This document shows, in pieces, positions 1 through 5,924 of a stretch of 7,574 bases of DNA. A program made the position numbers and the translations under genes. Origin of the DNA: a bacterium. GTDB taxonomy: Bacteria > Babelota > Babeliae > Babelales > GCA-2401785. Each line of letters begins with the position of its first letter. The stretch's first letter is position 1. Under the pieces are notes generated by a model. That model saw only the letters and a program-made list of their open reading frames with translations. It ran no database searches and was not told the origin of the DNA. The stretch is from positions 1 through 7,574 of the forward strand of contig DAOVOC010000042.1 of assembly GCA_030629865.1 (NCBI GenBank), given 5' to 3'.

Positions 1-1
1 A

Positions 2-163
2 CAACAAGGTCGTGTCCGTCGCGCAAAGCTGTATTATTTACGCGATAGAATTGGTAAAGCCGCAAATGTTAAACCTAAAATTGTGAAAAAAACCAGCAAG
101 AAAAAAGGGAAAGCAATTTCAACTTCCCAAAAAGCTATTAAGCCAACAAAGCCGGCTGAATAA
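2..163 (+). CDS. rplS: 50S ribosomal protein L19, C-terminal fragment
   Basis: This is the 3' end of a gene that begins before the window; 53 codons and a TAA stop are visible. L19 sits at the 30S-50S interface of the ribosome. The first visible residues read QQGRVRRAKLYYLRDRIGKAA, with RRAKLYYLR and the RIGKAA ending being the very conserved C-terminal signature of L19. In most bacteria the protein ends within a few residues of that point. Here it runs on for about 30 residues rich in Lys, Ser, Thr and Pro (KKTSKKKGK, then TKPAE), which looks like a disordered basic tail. A small lipoprotein gene follows after 22 bases on the same strand with no visible terminator between them, so the two may share a transcript. 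Identity is secure; the role of the tail is unknown. Confidence 0.93.
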   Translation, partial: QQGRVRRAKLYYLRDRIGKAANVKPKIVKKTSKKKGKAISTSQKAIKPTKPAE

Positions 164-185
164 ACAAGAAAAACAGCATACTATA

Positions 186-626
186 ATGCCAATAAAAGAA
201 GAAGTAAAAATTGGGTTTCTGCTTTTAGTTGCAGGAGCCCTTTCTTCATGTTCAAAACAATCGCATTCTAAAAATAATCTAAAGTCCAAATCACCGGAAA
301 CTATTTTACAGGCCAAATATAGCGACATTCCAACACCCTTAAACAGTATTTTGCTTCCTACAGAAAGAGATGATACCTCAACATCAAAAATCGAATTACT
401 TACAATGCAAAGTTCACTCAGCGCAGAGCAAATGCACGATTTTTATATAGAAAAACTTATTACACAGGGCTGGGATATCAACGATTTTTCAACACACAAC
501 GATACACTCCTTGTGTGTGAAAAACCGCACAAGGAGTGTATCGTTTCAACTATTAACACTGGTCAAAAAACCCAAGCAAAAGAATCATCATTAATAAATA
601 TTTTTATTAAACAAAAGGAACCTTAG
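186..626 (+). CDS. Predicted small lipoprotein of unknown function
   Basis: A 146-residue protein with a short charged N-terminus, a hydrophobic stretch (about residues 9-19) and the lipobox-like L-S-S-C ending at Cys22. It is therefore probably cleaved by signal peptidase II and lipid-anchored. The mature part starts with a Ser/Lys/Asn-rich linker, then has YSDIPTPLN (45-53), a region FYIEKLITQGWDI (86-98) and a short beta-rich end with LLVCEKPHKECIV (108-120). The arrangement Y-x-D-I-P-x-P, later FY...GW, then a predicted beta pair is reminiscent of small conserved lipoproteins in intracellular bacteria, but I cannot name a family. The ATG has only a weak purine-rich stretch upstream and no clear Shine-Dalgarno, so expression may depend on the upstream rplS transcript. 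Codons 105-120 form a perfect inverted repeat in the DNA. The stop (TAG) lies inside the 3' end of the opposing RING-LRR gene, a 20-base convergent overlap. Confidence 0.75.
   Translation: MPIKEEVKIGFLLLVAGALSSCSKQSHSKNNLKSKSPETILQAKYSDIPTPLNSILLPTERDDTSTSKIELLTMQSSLSAEQMHDFYIEKLITQGWDINDFSTHNDTLLVCEKPHKECIVSTINTGQKTQAKESSLINIFIKQKEP
498..545. repeat. Perfect 18-bp inverted repeat inside the lipoprotein gene
   Basis: The left arm is 498-515 (AACGATACACTCCTTGTG) and the right arm 528-545 is its exact reverse complement, separated by 12 bases. In RNA the stem could extend by one G-U (516/527) and one G-C pair (517/526). It lies wholly within coding sequence, codons 105-120. Neither side is followed by a run of T on its own strand, so it does not look like a standard intrinsic terminator. 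Confidence 0.9.
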
Positions 627-1461
627 AATAATTTCTTGTCCAAATATCTTCAAAACCACAACTAAAGCCATGTGTAGTTAATATTTCTTGATAACCAAAG
701 AATAATGGATTTTCAGATAAACAAATTTTCACCAAACGTTGCAACTCAAATATCTCTGTAGGAATCATTGTAATTTCACAATTTTCAAGATTAAGAACTT
801 CAAGATTGTGAAACTTGCCTATATCCTTTAGAGCTTTAAAGGAAAGTGGATTATTACTTAAATCAAGATTCATCAATGTAAAATTAAAAAATTGTTCTGG
901 TAAATTTGTAATTTCATTTCCACCCAAATAAAGTGTTTTTATACATTTAAATGCACCTAAAATTACTAAAGACCTTGAAGAAAGGCTGTTATTACTTAAA
1001 TTCAAAGTCTTCATAACATCTAACTCTGGAAACCAACTCGGTAATTCGCAAATATTGTTATTCTCCAAAAGAAGAGTATCAAGCGAAGAATATTCATCAT
1101 CAACAAGATAGTCTGGTAACACAAACAGACCATTATTACTTAAATCTACTGGCCGGGCTACTACATTATCAGAATAGGGAAATGGCCTGGCTGGCATCTC
1201 ATCAGGAACAACATGCTCATCGTACCATTGCTCGTTGCATCCAGGACATGGCACACCATTTCCAATATAATTATCAAAACATTGTCCACAAAGTGCATGC
1301 CTGCAAGCAGAAACAGGACATAAATACAGCTCTAAATAGTTGCCAAACTTTTTATTACAATTCACACAGCTATCATTGGCCACACGCACTCTTTTACGAC
1401 CAATTGAACTTGAAGATATCGTAACAACAGATAATAGAATTAATATTAATATTTTCTTCAC
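607..1461 (-). CDS. Secreted RING-finger / leucine-rich-repeat protein, putative E3 ubiquitin ligase effector
   Basis: A 284-residue protein with a Sec-type signal peptide (KK at 2-3, hydrophobic 4-15, then Ser-rich). Next comes a C3HC4 RING finger: Cys32-x2-Cys35, Cys53-x-His55, Cys58-x2-Cys61 and Cys72-x2-Cys75. All eight zinc ligands are present with RING spacing. Residues 104-255 are about seven leucine-rich repeats of roughly 23 residues. A short tail (to VPFV) follows. RING domains recruit ubiquitin-charged E2 enzymes and LRRs usually bind a target, so the inferred role is a ubiquitin ligase exported to act on host proteins. Bacteria generally lack ubiquitin, and the architecture is eukaryote-like. 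The start is GTG at 1461, supported by GAGG 8 bases upstream; the same start places the signal peptide at the N-terminus. The gene lies 69 bases after murC, so it may be read from that operon. The domain call is firm; ligase activity and secretion into a host are inference. Confidence 0.85.
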   Translation of the reverse strand: MKKILILILLSVVTISSSSIGRKRVRVANDSCVNCNKKFGNYLELYLCPVSACRHALCGQCFDNYIGNGVPCPGCNEQWYDEHVVPDEMPARPFPYSDNVVARPVDLSNNGLFVLPDYLVDDEYSSLDTLLLENNNICELPSWFPELDVMKTLNLSNNSLSSRSLVILGAFKCIKTLYLGGNEITNLPEQFFNFTLMNLDLSNNPLSFKALKDIGKFHNLEVLNLENCEITMIPTEIFELQRLVKICLSENPLFFGYQEILTTHGFSCGFEDIWTRNYSKVPFV

Positions 1462-1469
1462 AAAATCAA

Positions 1470-1473
1470 CCTC
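1470..1473 (-). promoter_or_regulatory. Ribosome binding site fixing the GTG start of the RING-LRR gene
   Basis: On the minus strand GAGG stands 8 bases before the GTG at 1461-1459. This decides in favour of a GTG start, which gives a complete signal peptide (MKKILILILL). Confidence 0.6.
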
Positions 1474-1530
1474 ACAAGAAACTGCATAGTCAAATTAAAA
1501 ACCGCATTCACTTTTCAAACTAGCCATCGC

Positions 1531-2958
1531 TTATACCAATCGAATTAGCTCATCTCCAATTTTGTAAGCATCGCCAGCACCAAGCGTCAAAAGCACATCC
1601 CCTTCTTGAAGAGTTTTTGCAAAAAACTTGGTGGCATCAGCAAAATTTGAATAATACTCCACAACACCATCGCCACGAAGTGCAGAAATTTCTTTTACAA
1701 GTCGAATACTGCAAATATCTTTAATAGATTTTTCACTCGCGGGATAAACATTAAACACAAAAAACTTGTTAACCGCAACTTTAGTAAAAAACCCAACGAA
1801 TTCATGCCACAAACGCTGAGTTCTTGTAAATCGATGTGGTTGAAAAGCTATGTAAAGCTTTCCTTTTGCCAACCTTCTTGCAACCTCAACAGCTTTTATC
1901 ATTTCTGCAGGGTGATGTGCATAATCATCAAAGATCATTGCACCGTTAAAATTTCCTTTAAATTCAAAACGACGCTCAACACCACAAAAGGTTTTTAGAG
2001 CTTCGGCAATAGCCTCAAAATTCACACCATATTCTCGTGCAGCAGCAATTGCTGCCAAAGCATTTAGAACGCTGTACTGCCCAGGGATTGGCAAATAAAG
2101 TTTCTTAAAAATCTTATCTCTTTCAACAAAATCGAACTCAGACCCTCGCCTTTTTTCAACAATATTTCGCGCAAGGAATGTTGGTCTAAATTTTTCTTCA
2201 ACGCCATACGTAATAACTCTAGCTTTAACATCAGGTAAAACTTTACGTACCGATTCATTATCACTGCACACAATGGCCAATCCGCCGACTTTAACTTTCC
2301 CTAAAAAAGATAAAAACGTCTGCTCAACATCATCCAAGTCTTTGTAAGTATCCAAGTGGTCGGTATCAATATTTGTTATAACGGCAATCGATGGCTTATA
2401 ACGCAAAAATGAACGATCACTTTCATCAGCTTCGGCAACAAAAAGATTATTATCACCGTTGCACATATTCGAAACAAAATTACTAGCAACGCCACCAATA
2501 ACAACAGTCGGCTCAAGACCTGCAGAATGCAAAATCCATGCAATCAGCGCCGATGTAGAGGTTTTCCCATGTGCTCCTGCAACAGTGATGGCGCTTTTAT
2601 ATTGCTGCATCAACTCAGCCAACATTTCTGAACGATGCAGGATTTTTATCCCACGATTTTGAGCAGTAATAATTTCTGGGTGTTTTTTAGAAACGGCTGA
2701 AGTATAAACAAGACAATCAATTTCACTAACATGTTGGGGACTATGCCCAGGTAAAAAAGAAACTCCTGCATCAGACAAAATTTGAGTAACACGCTTATCT
2801 GGAACGGCATTGTCACACCCAGAAACCATAAACCCCAGCTTAGCCATCAAAGCAGCCAAGGCGCTCATGCCTATGCCACCAACACCAAGAAAATGGAATT
2901 TATAAAGTTTTTTGTTCAAATCCTTGATGATGCACCCGTTTTGGTAACGTCTTTTCAA
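1531..2958 (-). CDS. murC: UDP-N-acetylmuramate--L-alanine ligase (MurC)
   Basis: MurC is the cytoplasmic enzyme that adds L-Ala to UDP-MurNAc using ATP, the first peptide step of peptidoglycan synthesis. The 475-residue length is near normal. Visible motifs are FLGVGGIGMSALA (23-35), which binds the UDP sugar; the Mur ligase P-loop GAHGKTS (128-134); EADESD (176-181); NIDTDHLD (197-204); GVERRFE (326-332); DDYAHHP (344-350); QPHRFTRT (373-380); and the C-terminal LTLGAGD. All three Mur ligase domains are therefore complete. The start is uncertain. TTG at 2958 has a weak GAAG 7 bases upstream and overlaps the aminotransferase by 59 bases. TTG at 2919 would give a 462-residue protein with a 20-base overlap, but its AAGGA lies only one base away. 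No in-frame ATG or GTG precedes the glycine motif. The overlap implies co-transcription and probably translational coupling with the aminotransferase. A retained murC suggests that the organism still makes muropeptide precursors. Confidence 0.95.
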   Translation of the reverse strand: MKRRYQNGCIIKDLNKKLYKFHFLGVGGIGMSALAALMAKLGFMVSGCDNAVPDKRVTQILSDAGVSFLPGHSPQHVSEIDCLVYTSAVSKKHPEIITAQNRGIKILHRSEMLAELMQQYKSAITVAGAHGKTSTSALIAWILHSAGLEPTVVIGGVASNFVSNMCNGDNNLFVAEADESDRSFLRYKPSIAVITNIDTDHLDTYKDLDDVEQTFLSFLGKVKVGGLAIVCSDNESVRKVLPDVKARVITYGVEEKFRPTFLARNIVEKRRGSEFDFVERDKIFKKLYLPIPGQYSVLNALAAIAAAREYGVNFEAIAEALKTFCGVERRFEFKGNFNGAMIFDDYAHHPAEMIKAVEVARRLAKGKLYIAFQPHRFTRTQRLWHEFVGFFTKVAVNKFFVFNVYPASEKSIKDICSIRLVKEISALRGDGVVEYYSNFADATKFFAKTLQEGDVLLTLGAGDAYKIGDELIRLV

Positions 2959-4096
2959 AATAATTCTTCAATCGCCCAATTCCATCTCGAAGATATTCTG
3001 GGTTTCTGGCATAGCAAAGACGAATATAGTTTCCAAAGCTTGGGCCAAAGTCGATTCCAGGCACAACGGCAACACGCACAGCGTGCAGCATGTCATACAC
3101 CAAATCAATAGTATTTTGGCAATCAGGAACTTTAAAAAAAGCAAAAAAGGCGGCCGAAGGATTTACCATATTGGCAATCATGCCATTTTCGACCAATGGC
3201 GCAAGATCAGCCATCGCTATTCGATAGCCATCTTGAACCTTGTCTCGGGCCTCTTTAATCAAATCTGGACGACTAAGGGCATAAGACGCAGCAAATTGAA
3301 CCAGCTGATTTGGGCACGAAAAAAAAGCGTCCTGGAATGGCACTAAATAATCAATTAATTTTTGGGATGCAACCATTGAGCCAACACGCCAACCACTCAT
3401 TGCAAAATTTTTAGAAAACGATCCAAGCCGCACAACATGCTCAAATCTCGCTGCAAGACCAACCGCTGAATCAAACTTGCCTGTAAACACGTGGTCTTCG
3501 TACGCTTCGTCAATTACCAAATAAAAACCGTATTTTTCGGCTAAATGCGCCAATTTTTCAAGTTCTTCAATTTTTAAAACAGCACCAAGAGGATTTGAAG
3601 GGTTTGCAAGCACAAGCAATTTGGTTTTTGAAGTGATAGTTTTATGAATGCGATCAATATCGAGTTGCCAAGGCTCACCATTATCACTCACATAAGCCGG
3701 AACAAAAATAGCTCTTCCGCCTACGGCTGAAACTGTATTTTTGTATGCAGGATAGGTTGGCTCTGGCAAAACAACTTCGTCCCCAGGCTTTAAAATACCC
3801 GCACACAGCGCTGCGAACGCTCCAATAGCTCCGTGCGAAACCATAACCTGCTGCAAAGAAACCTGCGCTCCGTATCGTTTTTTAAAATACTGAGTCAAAT
3901 CCCACCGCAGGCTGCGCAGTCCCTGAGAATCTCCGTAATAATCGGCTTTATCGGTAAGCAAAACTTCTCTAGCATGCTCACGCACGGCTTCGTGAACACC
4001 ACCAACACGCAGTGCTGCCTGAGCAAGAGATATGCCATCTTTTTGCTGCCGTGCAATTGATTCAATTTTTTTTATTTCATACAAGGAAAGTCCCAC
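2900..4096 (-). CDS. PLP-dependent class I/II aminotransferase (aspartate aminotransferase-like)
   Basis: A complete 398-residue fold-type I aminotransferase, which moves an amino group between an amino acid and a 2-oxo acid using pyridoxal phosphate. Recognisable sites are YYGDSQGLRSLR (53-64), typical of substrate-side family members; NPSNPLG (165-171) with the cofactor Asn at 168; DEAY (196-199), whose Asp binds the pyridine nitrogen; the Schiff-base lysine K229 in SFSKNFAMSGWRVG, with phosphate-binding R237; and R359 in YIRL, which binds the substrate carboxylate. Substrate choice (Asp, Ala, aromatic, Met or LL-diaminopimelate pathway) cannot be read from these motifs. The start is GTG at 4096, with AAGGA 6 bases upstream. 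The final residues are Lys/His/Gln-rich and overlap the murC start, so the two genes form one unit. Linkage to murC makes a role in supplying a cell-wall amino acid plausible but unproven. Confidence 0.92.
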   Translation of the reverse strand: MGLSLYEIKKIESIARQQKDGISLAQAALRVGGVHEAVREHAREVLLTDKADYYGDSQGLRSLRWDLTQYFKKRYGAQVSLQQVMVSHGAIGAFAALCAGILKPGDEVVLPEPTYPAYKNTVSAVGGRAIFVPAYVSDNGEPWQLDIDRIHKTITSKTKLLVLANPSNPLGAVLKIEELEKLAHLAEKYGFYLVIDEAYEDHVFTGKFDSAVGLAARFEHVVRLGSFSKNFAMSGWRVGSMVASQKLIDYLVPFQDAFFSCPNQLVQFAASYALSRPDLIKEARDKVQDGYRIAMADLAPLVENGMIANMVNPSAAFFAFFKVPDCQNTIDLVYDMLHAVRVAVVPGIDFGPSFGNYIRLCYARNPEYLRDGIGRLKNYFEKTLPKRVHHQGFEQKTL

Positions 4097-4102
4097 AGAA
4101 AA

Positions 4103-4107
4103 TCCTT
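4103..4107 (-). promoter_or_regulatory. Ribosome binding site for the aminotransferase
   Basis: AAGGA on the minus strand, 6 bases before the GTG at 4096-4094. It supports GTG as the true start of the aminotransferase-murC unit. Confidence 0.65.
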
Positions 4108-4126
4108 TATTGCGATAGAAATGTAG

Positions 4127-4140
4127 ACAAACAGGTTTGT
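4127..4140. repeat. Short palindrome upstream of the aminotransferase (possible operator)
   Basis: ACAAAC-AG-GTTTGT is a perfect 6-2-6 palindrome, 31 bases upstream of the aminotransferase GTG, in the 96-base gap between that gene and the interrupted phospholipase-like gene. The position would suit an operator. A palindrome of this size also arises by chance in AT-rich DNA, and I see no convincing -35/-10 pair around it. Confidence 0.3.
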
Positions 4141-4192
4141 AGGCAAAAGTCTATTCAAAACAATATTTTTGTAAATTAAGGTGACGAGAAGA

Positions 4193-4642
4193 CTAAAAAA
4201 TTACATTCTTCAAATAATATCCGCAACATACAGCTGCCAGCAGGTAGGCTGGTATAATAATTTTATTTTCATAAACAGAAAATGTTTTCTTTAAAACGCT
4301 TGGGAAAGGGTTCTTTTTATGCTTTTTTTGATTTTTAATATGAATTCTTAACAAAGATAAACCAGATAATCCAAGAGCCAAGGTGCCACAACAATTTGCA
4401 ATAACAAATGAACTATCTCCCATTCTCTTAATCAGAGAGTTATTTGAAGAATTCACTTCATTATCTTGTTTATTAAGATCATCAAAAAGTTTAACCAACC
4501 CATCAAAATAAACTTTTGCATCTTCTCGTTTCCTTAAAACTGGAAGCCCAGTTTGTAATTTACACAAAATTCTCCCTTCAAAACTCCTCCAATCAAGACT
4601 TTTATCACCCTCTGTTTTTGAAGTTAGAAATTCTTCAGCCAA
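4193..4642 (-). pseudogene. C-terminal remnant of the interrupted phospholipase-like gene, two membrane segments
   Basis: An open segment of 149 codons beginning at a TTG with no clear ribosome binding site. It lies in the same frame as the 5' part and is joined to it by 93 further sense codons (4643-4921), so it is almost certainly not an independent gene. It contains hydrophobic stretches at about residues 78-102 and 126-147, separated by a Lys-rich loop (KNQKKHKKN). A hairpin membrane anchor at the C-terminus would tether the intact protein after export. Confidence 0.5.
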
Positions 4643-4921
4643 TTCATATGGCCTCTTAGATAATTCTTTTTTTATAAGGTTATGCCAAAGTGTAGCAACC
4701 GCTTTATCCTTGGAATTTTTAACTAAAAAATCATTTGTTTCATCTGATTTATCAAAAATATTCCTTAACCGGTTTCTATCATAACCAAGCTTATCAAAAG
4801 CGAATTCCTGCTCTAAAAGTTTAAGGCCAGACTGGTGTCCTTTTGGCCAATTAGCCTCATAGCTTCCTGGATAACCAGTTAGAGCACATGCATCACTTAT
4901 TATTTCACTTCCTGAATAAAG

Positions 4922-5269
4922 TTACTCAGCACGGAGCTTATGCTTGACGTCTACAAAATTATGATGGCGAATTCCCATTTCAAATGGAGTTGCACCAGAT
5001 ATTATACATTTTTTACCATCAATCACCTGCTTAACTGATTCAATACTAAAATGAGTCGATCCCCTAGATAAATCAGCAGCACGCCTAATGTCAGGCAAAA
5101 TAGAACCACGCAAAAAAGATTCACGCTCCTCGGGACTCCAATCCGGAAAACATGTATCTGCAAAACGCTGGGCAAGATAAATATGAACAAGACTCCAACA
5201 GCCAAAAAGTTGATCAGCAGAAAAAGAAAATAAGAGTAAAACGAATGGGATAATCTTTTTTATAAACAC
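4922..5269 (-). CDS. N-terminal segment of the interrupted phospholipase-like gene (signal peptide plus first zinc motifs)
   Basis: This 115-residue frame would be translated as it stands. It holds a complete signal peptide and the first half of the putative zinc site (Trp25, His29, Asp60, His73, His103, Asp107), then ends at TAA. Starting instead at TTG 5281 adds four residues, but that codon overlaps the TGAGG that best serves as ribosome binding site, so GTG 5269 is preferred. LFGC just before the Trp could be a poor lipobox, or the Trp could be the mature N-terminus as in clostridial phospholipase C. The fragment lacks the rest of the domain and is unlikely to be active alone. Confidence 0.55.
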   Translation of the reverse strand: MFIKKIIPFVLLLFSFSADQLFGCWSLVHIYLAQRFADTCFPDWSPEERESFLRGSILPDIRRAADLSRGSTHFSIESVKQVIDGKKCIISGATPFEMGIRHHNFVDVKHKLRAE

Positions 5270-5275
5270 AATACA

Positions 5276-5280
5276 CCTCA
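5276..5280 (-). promoter_or_regulatory. Ribosome binding site choosing GTG 5269 for the phospholipase-like gene
   Basis: TGAGG on the minus strand, 6 bases before the GTG at 5269-5267. The longer TTG start at 5281 would lie inside this site. Confidence 0.5.
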
Positions 5281-5306
5281 AAAAACCAATGCAACTCAGA
5301 TCTAAA

Positions 5307-5312
5307 ATTGTA
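5307..5312 (-). promoter_or_regulatory. Candidate -10 box for the phospholipase-like gene
   Basis: TACAAT on the minus strand (5 of 6 to TATAAT), about 37 bases upstream of GTG 5269. A poor -35 match (TTGTGT) lies 16 bases further upstream. The region is very AT-rich, so chance matches are expected. Confidence 0.25.
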
Positions 5313-5349
5313 AATGATTAAAATCAAAACACAAAAAATCAAAAAAAGG

Positions 5350-5371
5350 GTGTAAAAACGGCAAAAACCGT
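5350..5371 (-). terminator. Weak candidate terminator after the membrane-protein gene
   Basis: Just downstream of the TGA at 5378-5376, the minus strand reads ACGG-TTTTTG-CCGT followed by TTTT. This is a 4-bp GC-containing stem with a T run, with a second T run beyond. The stem is short, so it is only a candidate. Confidence 0.3.
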
Positions 5372-5375
5372 ATTA

Positions 5376-5900
5376 TCAGTAATTCAAACCAGTGCTATTC
5401 AATGTGATAACGAAAGTGTCGCGATAGAGCCAGTAAAGATTCCACAGAACAAATGCAGAAACAAGAATACCCAAAACATGAGCCAACCGACGCACCATTG
5501 GCCGTCTTATATGCGAAATCATCCAGTGATACAACAATGTCCCTAGAGAAAGCACAAAAACCGTATATCGCGCTACAGGCATAAGTAAAATATTGTAAAA
5601 AACTGTAGTTATAATCGTTTTTTTATAAATCGACGGTAACGCATACACAGTTATTGCATTAAAAATGCCTAAAAAAACCCAAGCAACAATCGCAACTCCA
5701 CCACGGCTTTCCCGGTGAGTATTTCCCGGTAAACATCCCAAAACATAAAGATACGACGAAATCGGTGTACATAAATAAAAAAAACTGACGACAAGCATCG
5801 CCAGATGAATTCCAATTACAGCACCAAACTTTAACGAAAGAGCCCACGCATAGAAAAAAATAAGCGCAAGCACAGGAAGTGACAGAAGCAAACTAAACAT
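5376..5900 (-). CDS. Multi-pass inner-membrane protein of unknown function
   Basis: A 174-residue, strongly hydrophobic protein with about five predicted membrane helices (roughly residues 3-22, 26-46, 68-88, 99-124 and 138-157). A Gly/Arg-containing loop (PGNTHRESRGG, 58-68) and a basic loop SHIRRPMVRR (129-138) separate them. The basic loop suggests that side faces the cytoplasm. I do not recognise a family. The start is ATG 5900, preceded by GGGGGAG with a 5-base spacer. Reading back to an upstream ATG at 5969 would place codons inside the tRNA-Ala gene, so that longer frame is rejected. The gene lies 24 bases after the tRNA 3' end on the same strand and may be read from the tRNA transcript. 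A weak terminator-like stem follows. Confidence 0.75.
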   Translation of the reverse strand: MFSLLLSLPVLALIFFYAWALSLKFGAVIGIHLAMLVVSFFYLCTPISSYLYVLGCLPGNTHRESRGGVAIVAWVFLGIFNAITVYALPSIYKKTIITTVFYNILLMPVARYTVFVLSLGTLLYHWMISHIRRPMVRRLAHVLGILVSAFVLWNLYWLYRDTFVITLNSTGLNY

Positions 5901-5905
5901 TTTTT

Positions 5906-5912
5906 CTCCCCC
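5906..5912 (-). promoter_or_regulatory. Ribosome binding site fixing ATG 5900
   Basis: GGGGGAG on the minus strand, 5 bases before the ATG at 5900-5898. This strong site decides against the longer reading that would overlap the tRNA. Confidence 0.7.
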
Positions 5913-5924
5913 AGATTGGAAACC

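Larger units (their letters stand above)
4193..5269 (-). pseudogene. Secreted zinc-dependent phospholipase C-like gene interrupted by one in-frame TAA
   Basis: From GTG at 5269 (preceded by TGAGG, 6-base spacing) to TAG at 4193-4195 there are 359 codons in one frame, open except for TAA at 4922-4924 (codon 116). The first part has a signal peptide (FIKKIIPFVLLLFSFS) and then CWSLVHIYLAQRF, GSILPDIRR, STHF and HHNFVD. With GTG as residue 1 these give Trp25, His29, Asp60, His73 and His103-x3-Asp107. That order matches the zinc ligands of the bacterial phospholipase C / S1-P1 nuclease fold, including the mature N-terminal Trp. After the stop the frame goes on with GHQSGLKLLEQEFAFDKL (144-161), a hydrophilic middle and two C-terminal membrane segments (about 287-311 and 335-356). 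There is no frameshift, so a single nonsense substitution explains the break. Family assignment is by motif only, and the downstream zinc ligands were not identified with confidence. Alternatives are an assembly or sequencing error, or stop-codon readthrough. Confidence 0.7.

Noticed and set aside
182..187. Perfect TATAAT hexamer as a promoter for the lipoprotein gene
   Set aside because: It overlaps the ATG start itself and has no -35-like sequence at the right distance, so a transcript from it would miss the start codon.
498..545. Inverted repeat as an intrinsic terminator
   Set aside because: Neither strand has a T run after the stem, and it lies well inside an open coding frame.
1182..1424. 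80-codon open frame on the + strand opposite the RING region
   Set aside because: It is the antisense shadow of the RING-LRR gene, whose motifs clearly support the minus strand.
4922..4924. Reassigned stop codon read as an amino acid
   Set aside because: TAA is the normal terminator of rplS, murC, the aminotransferase, the RING-LRR gene and cca in the same window.
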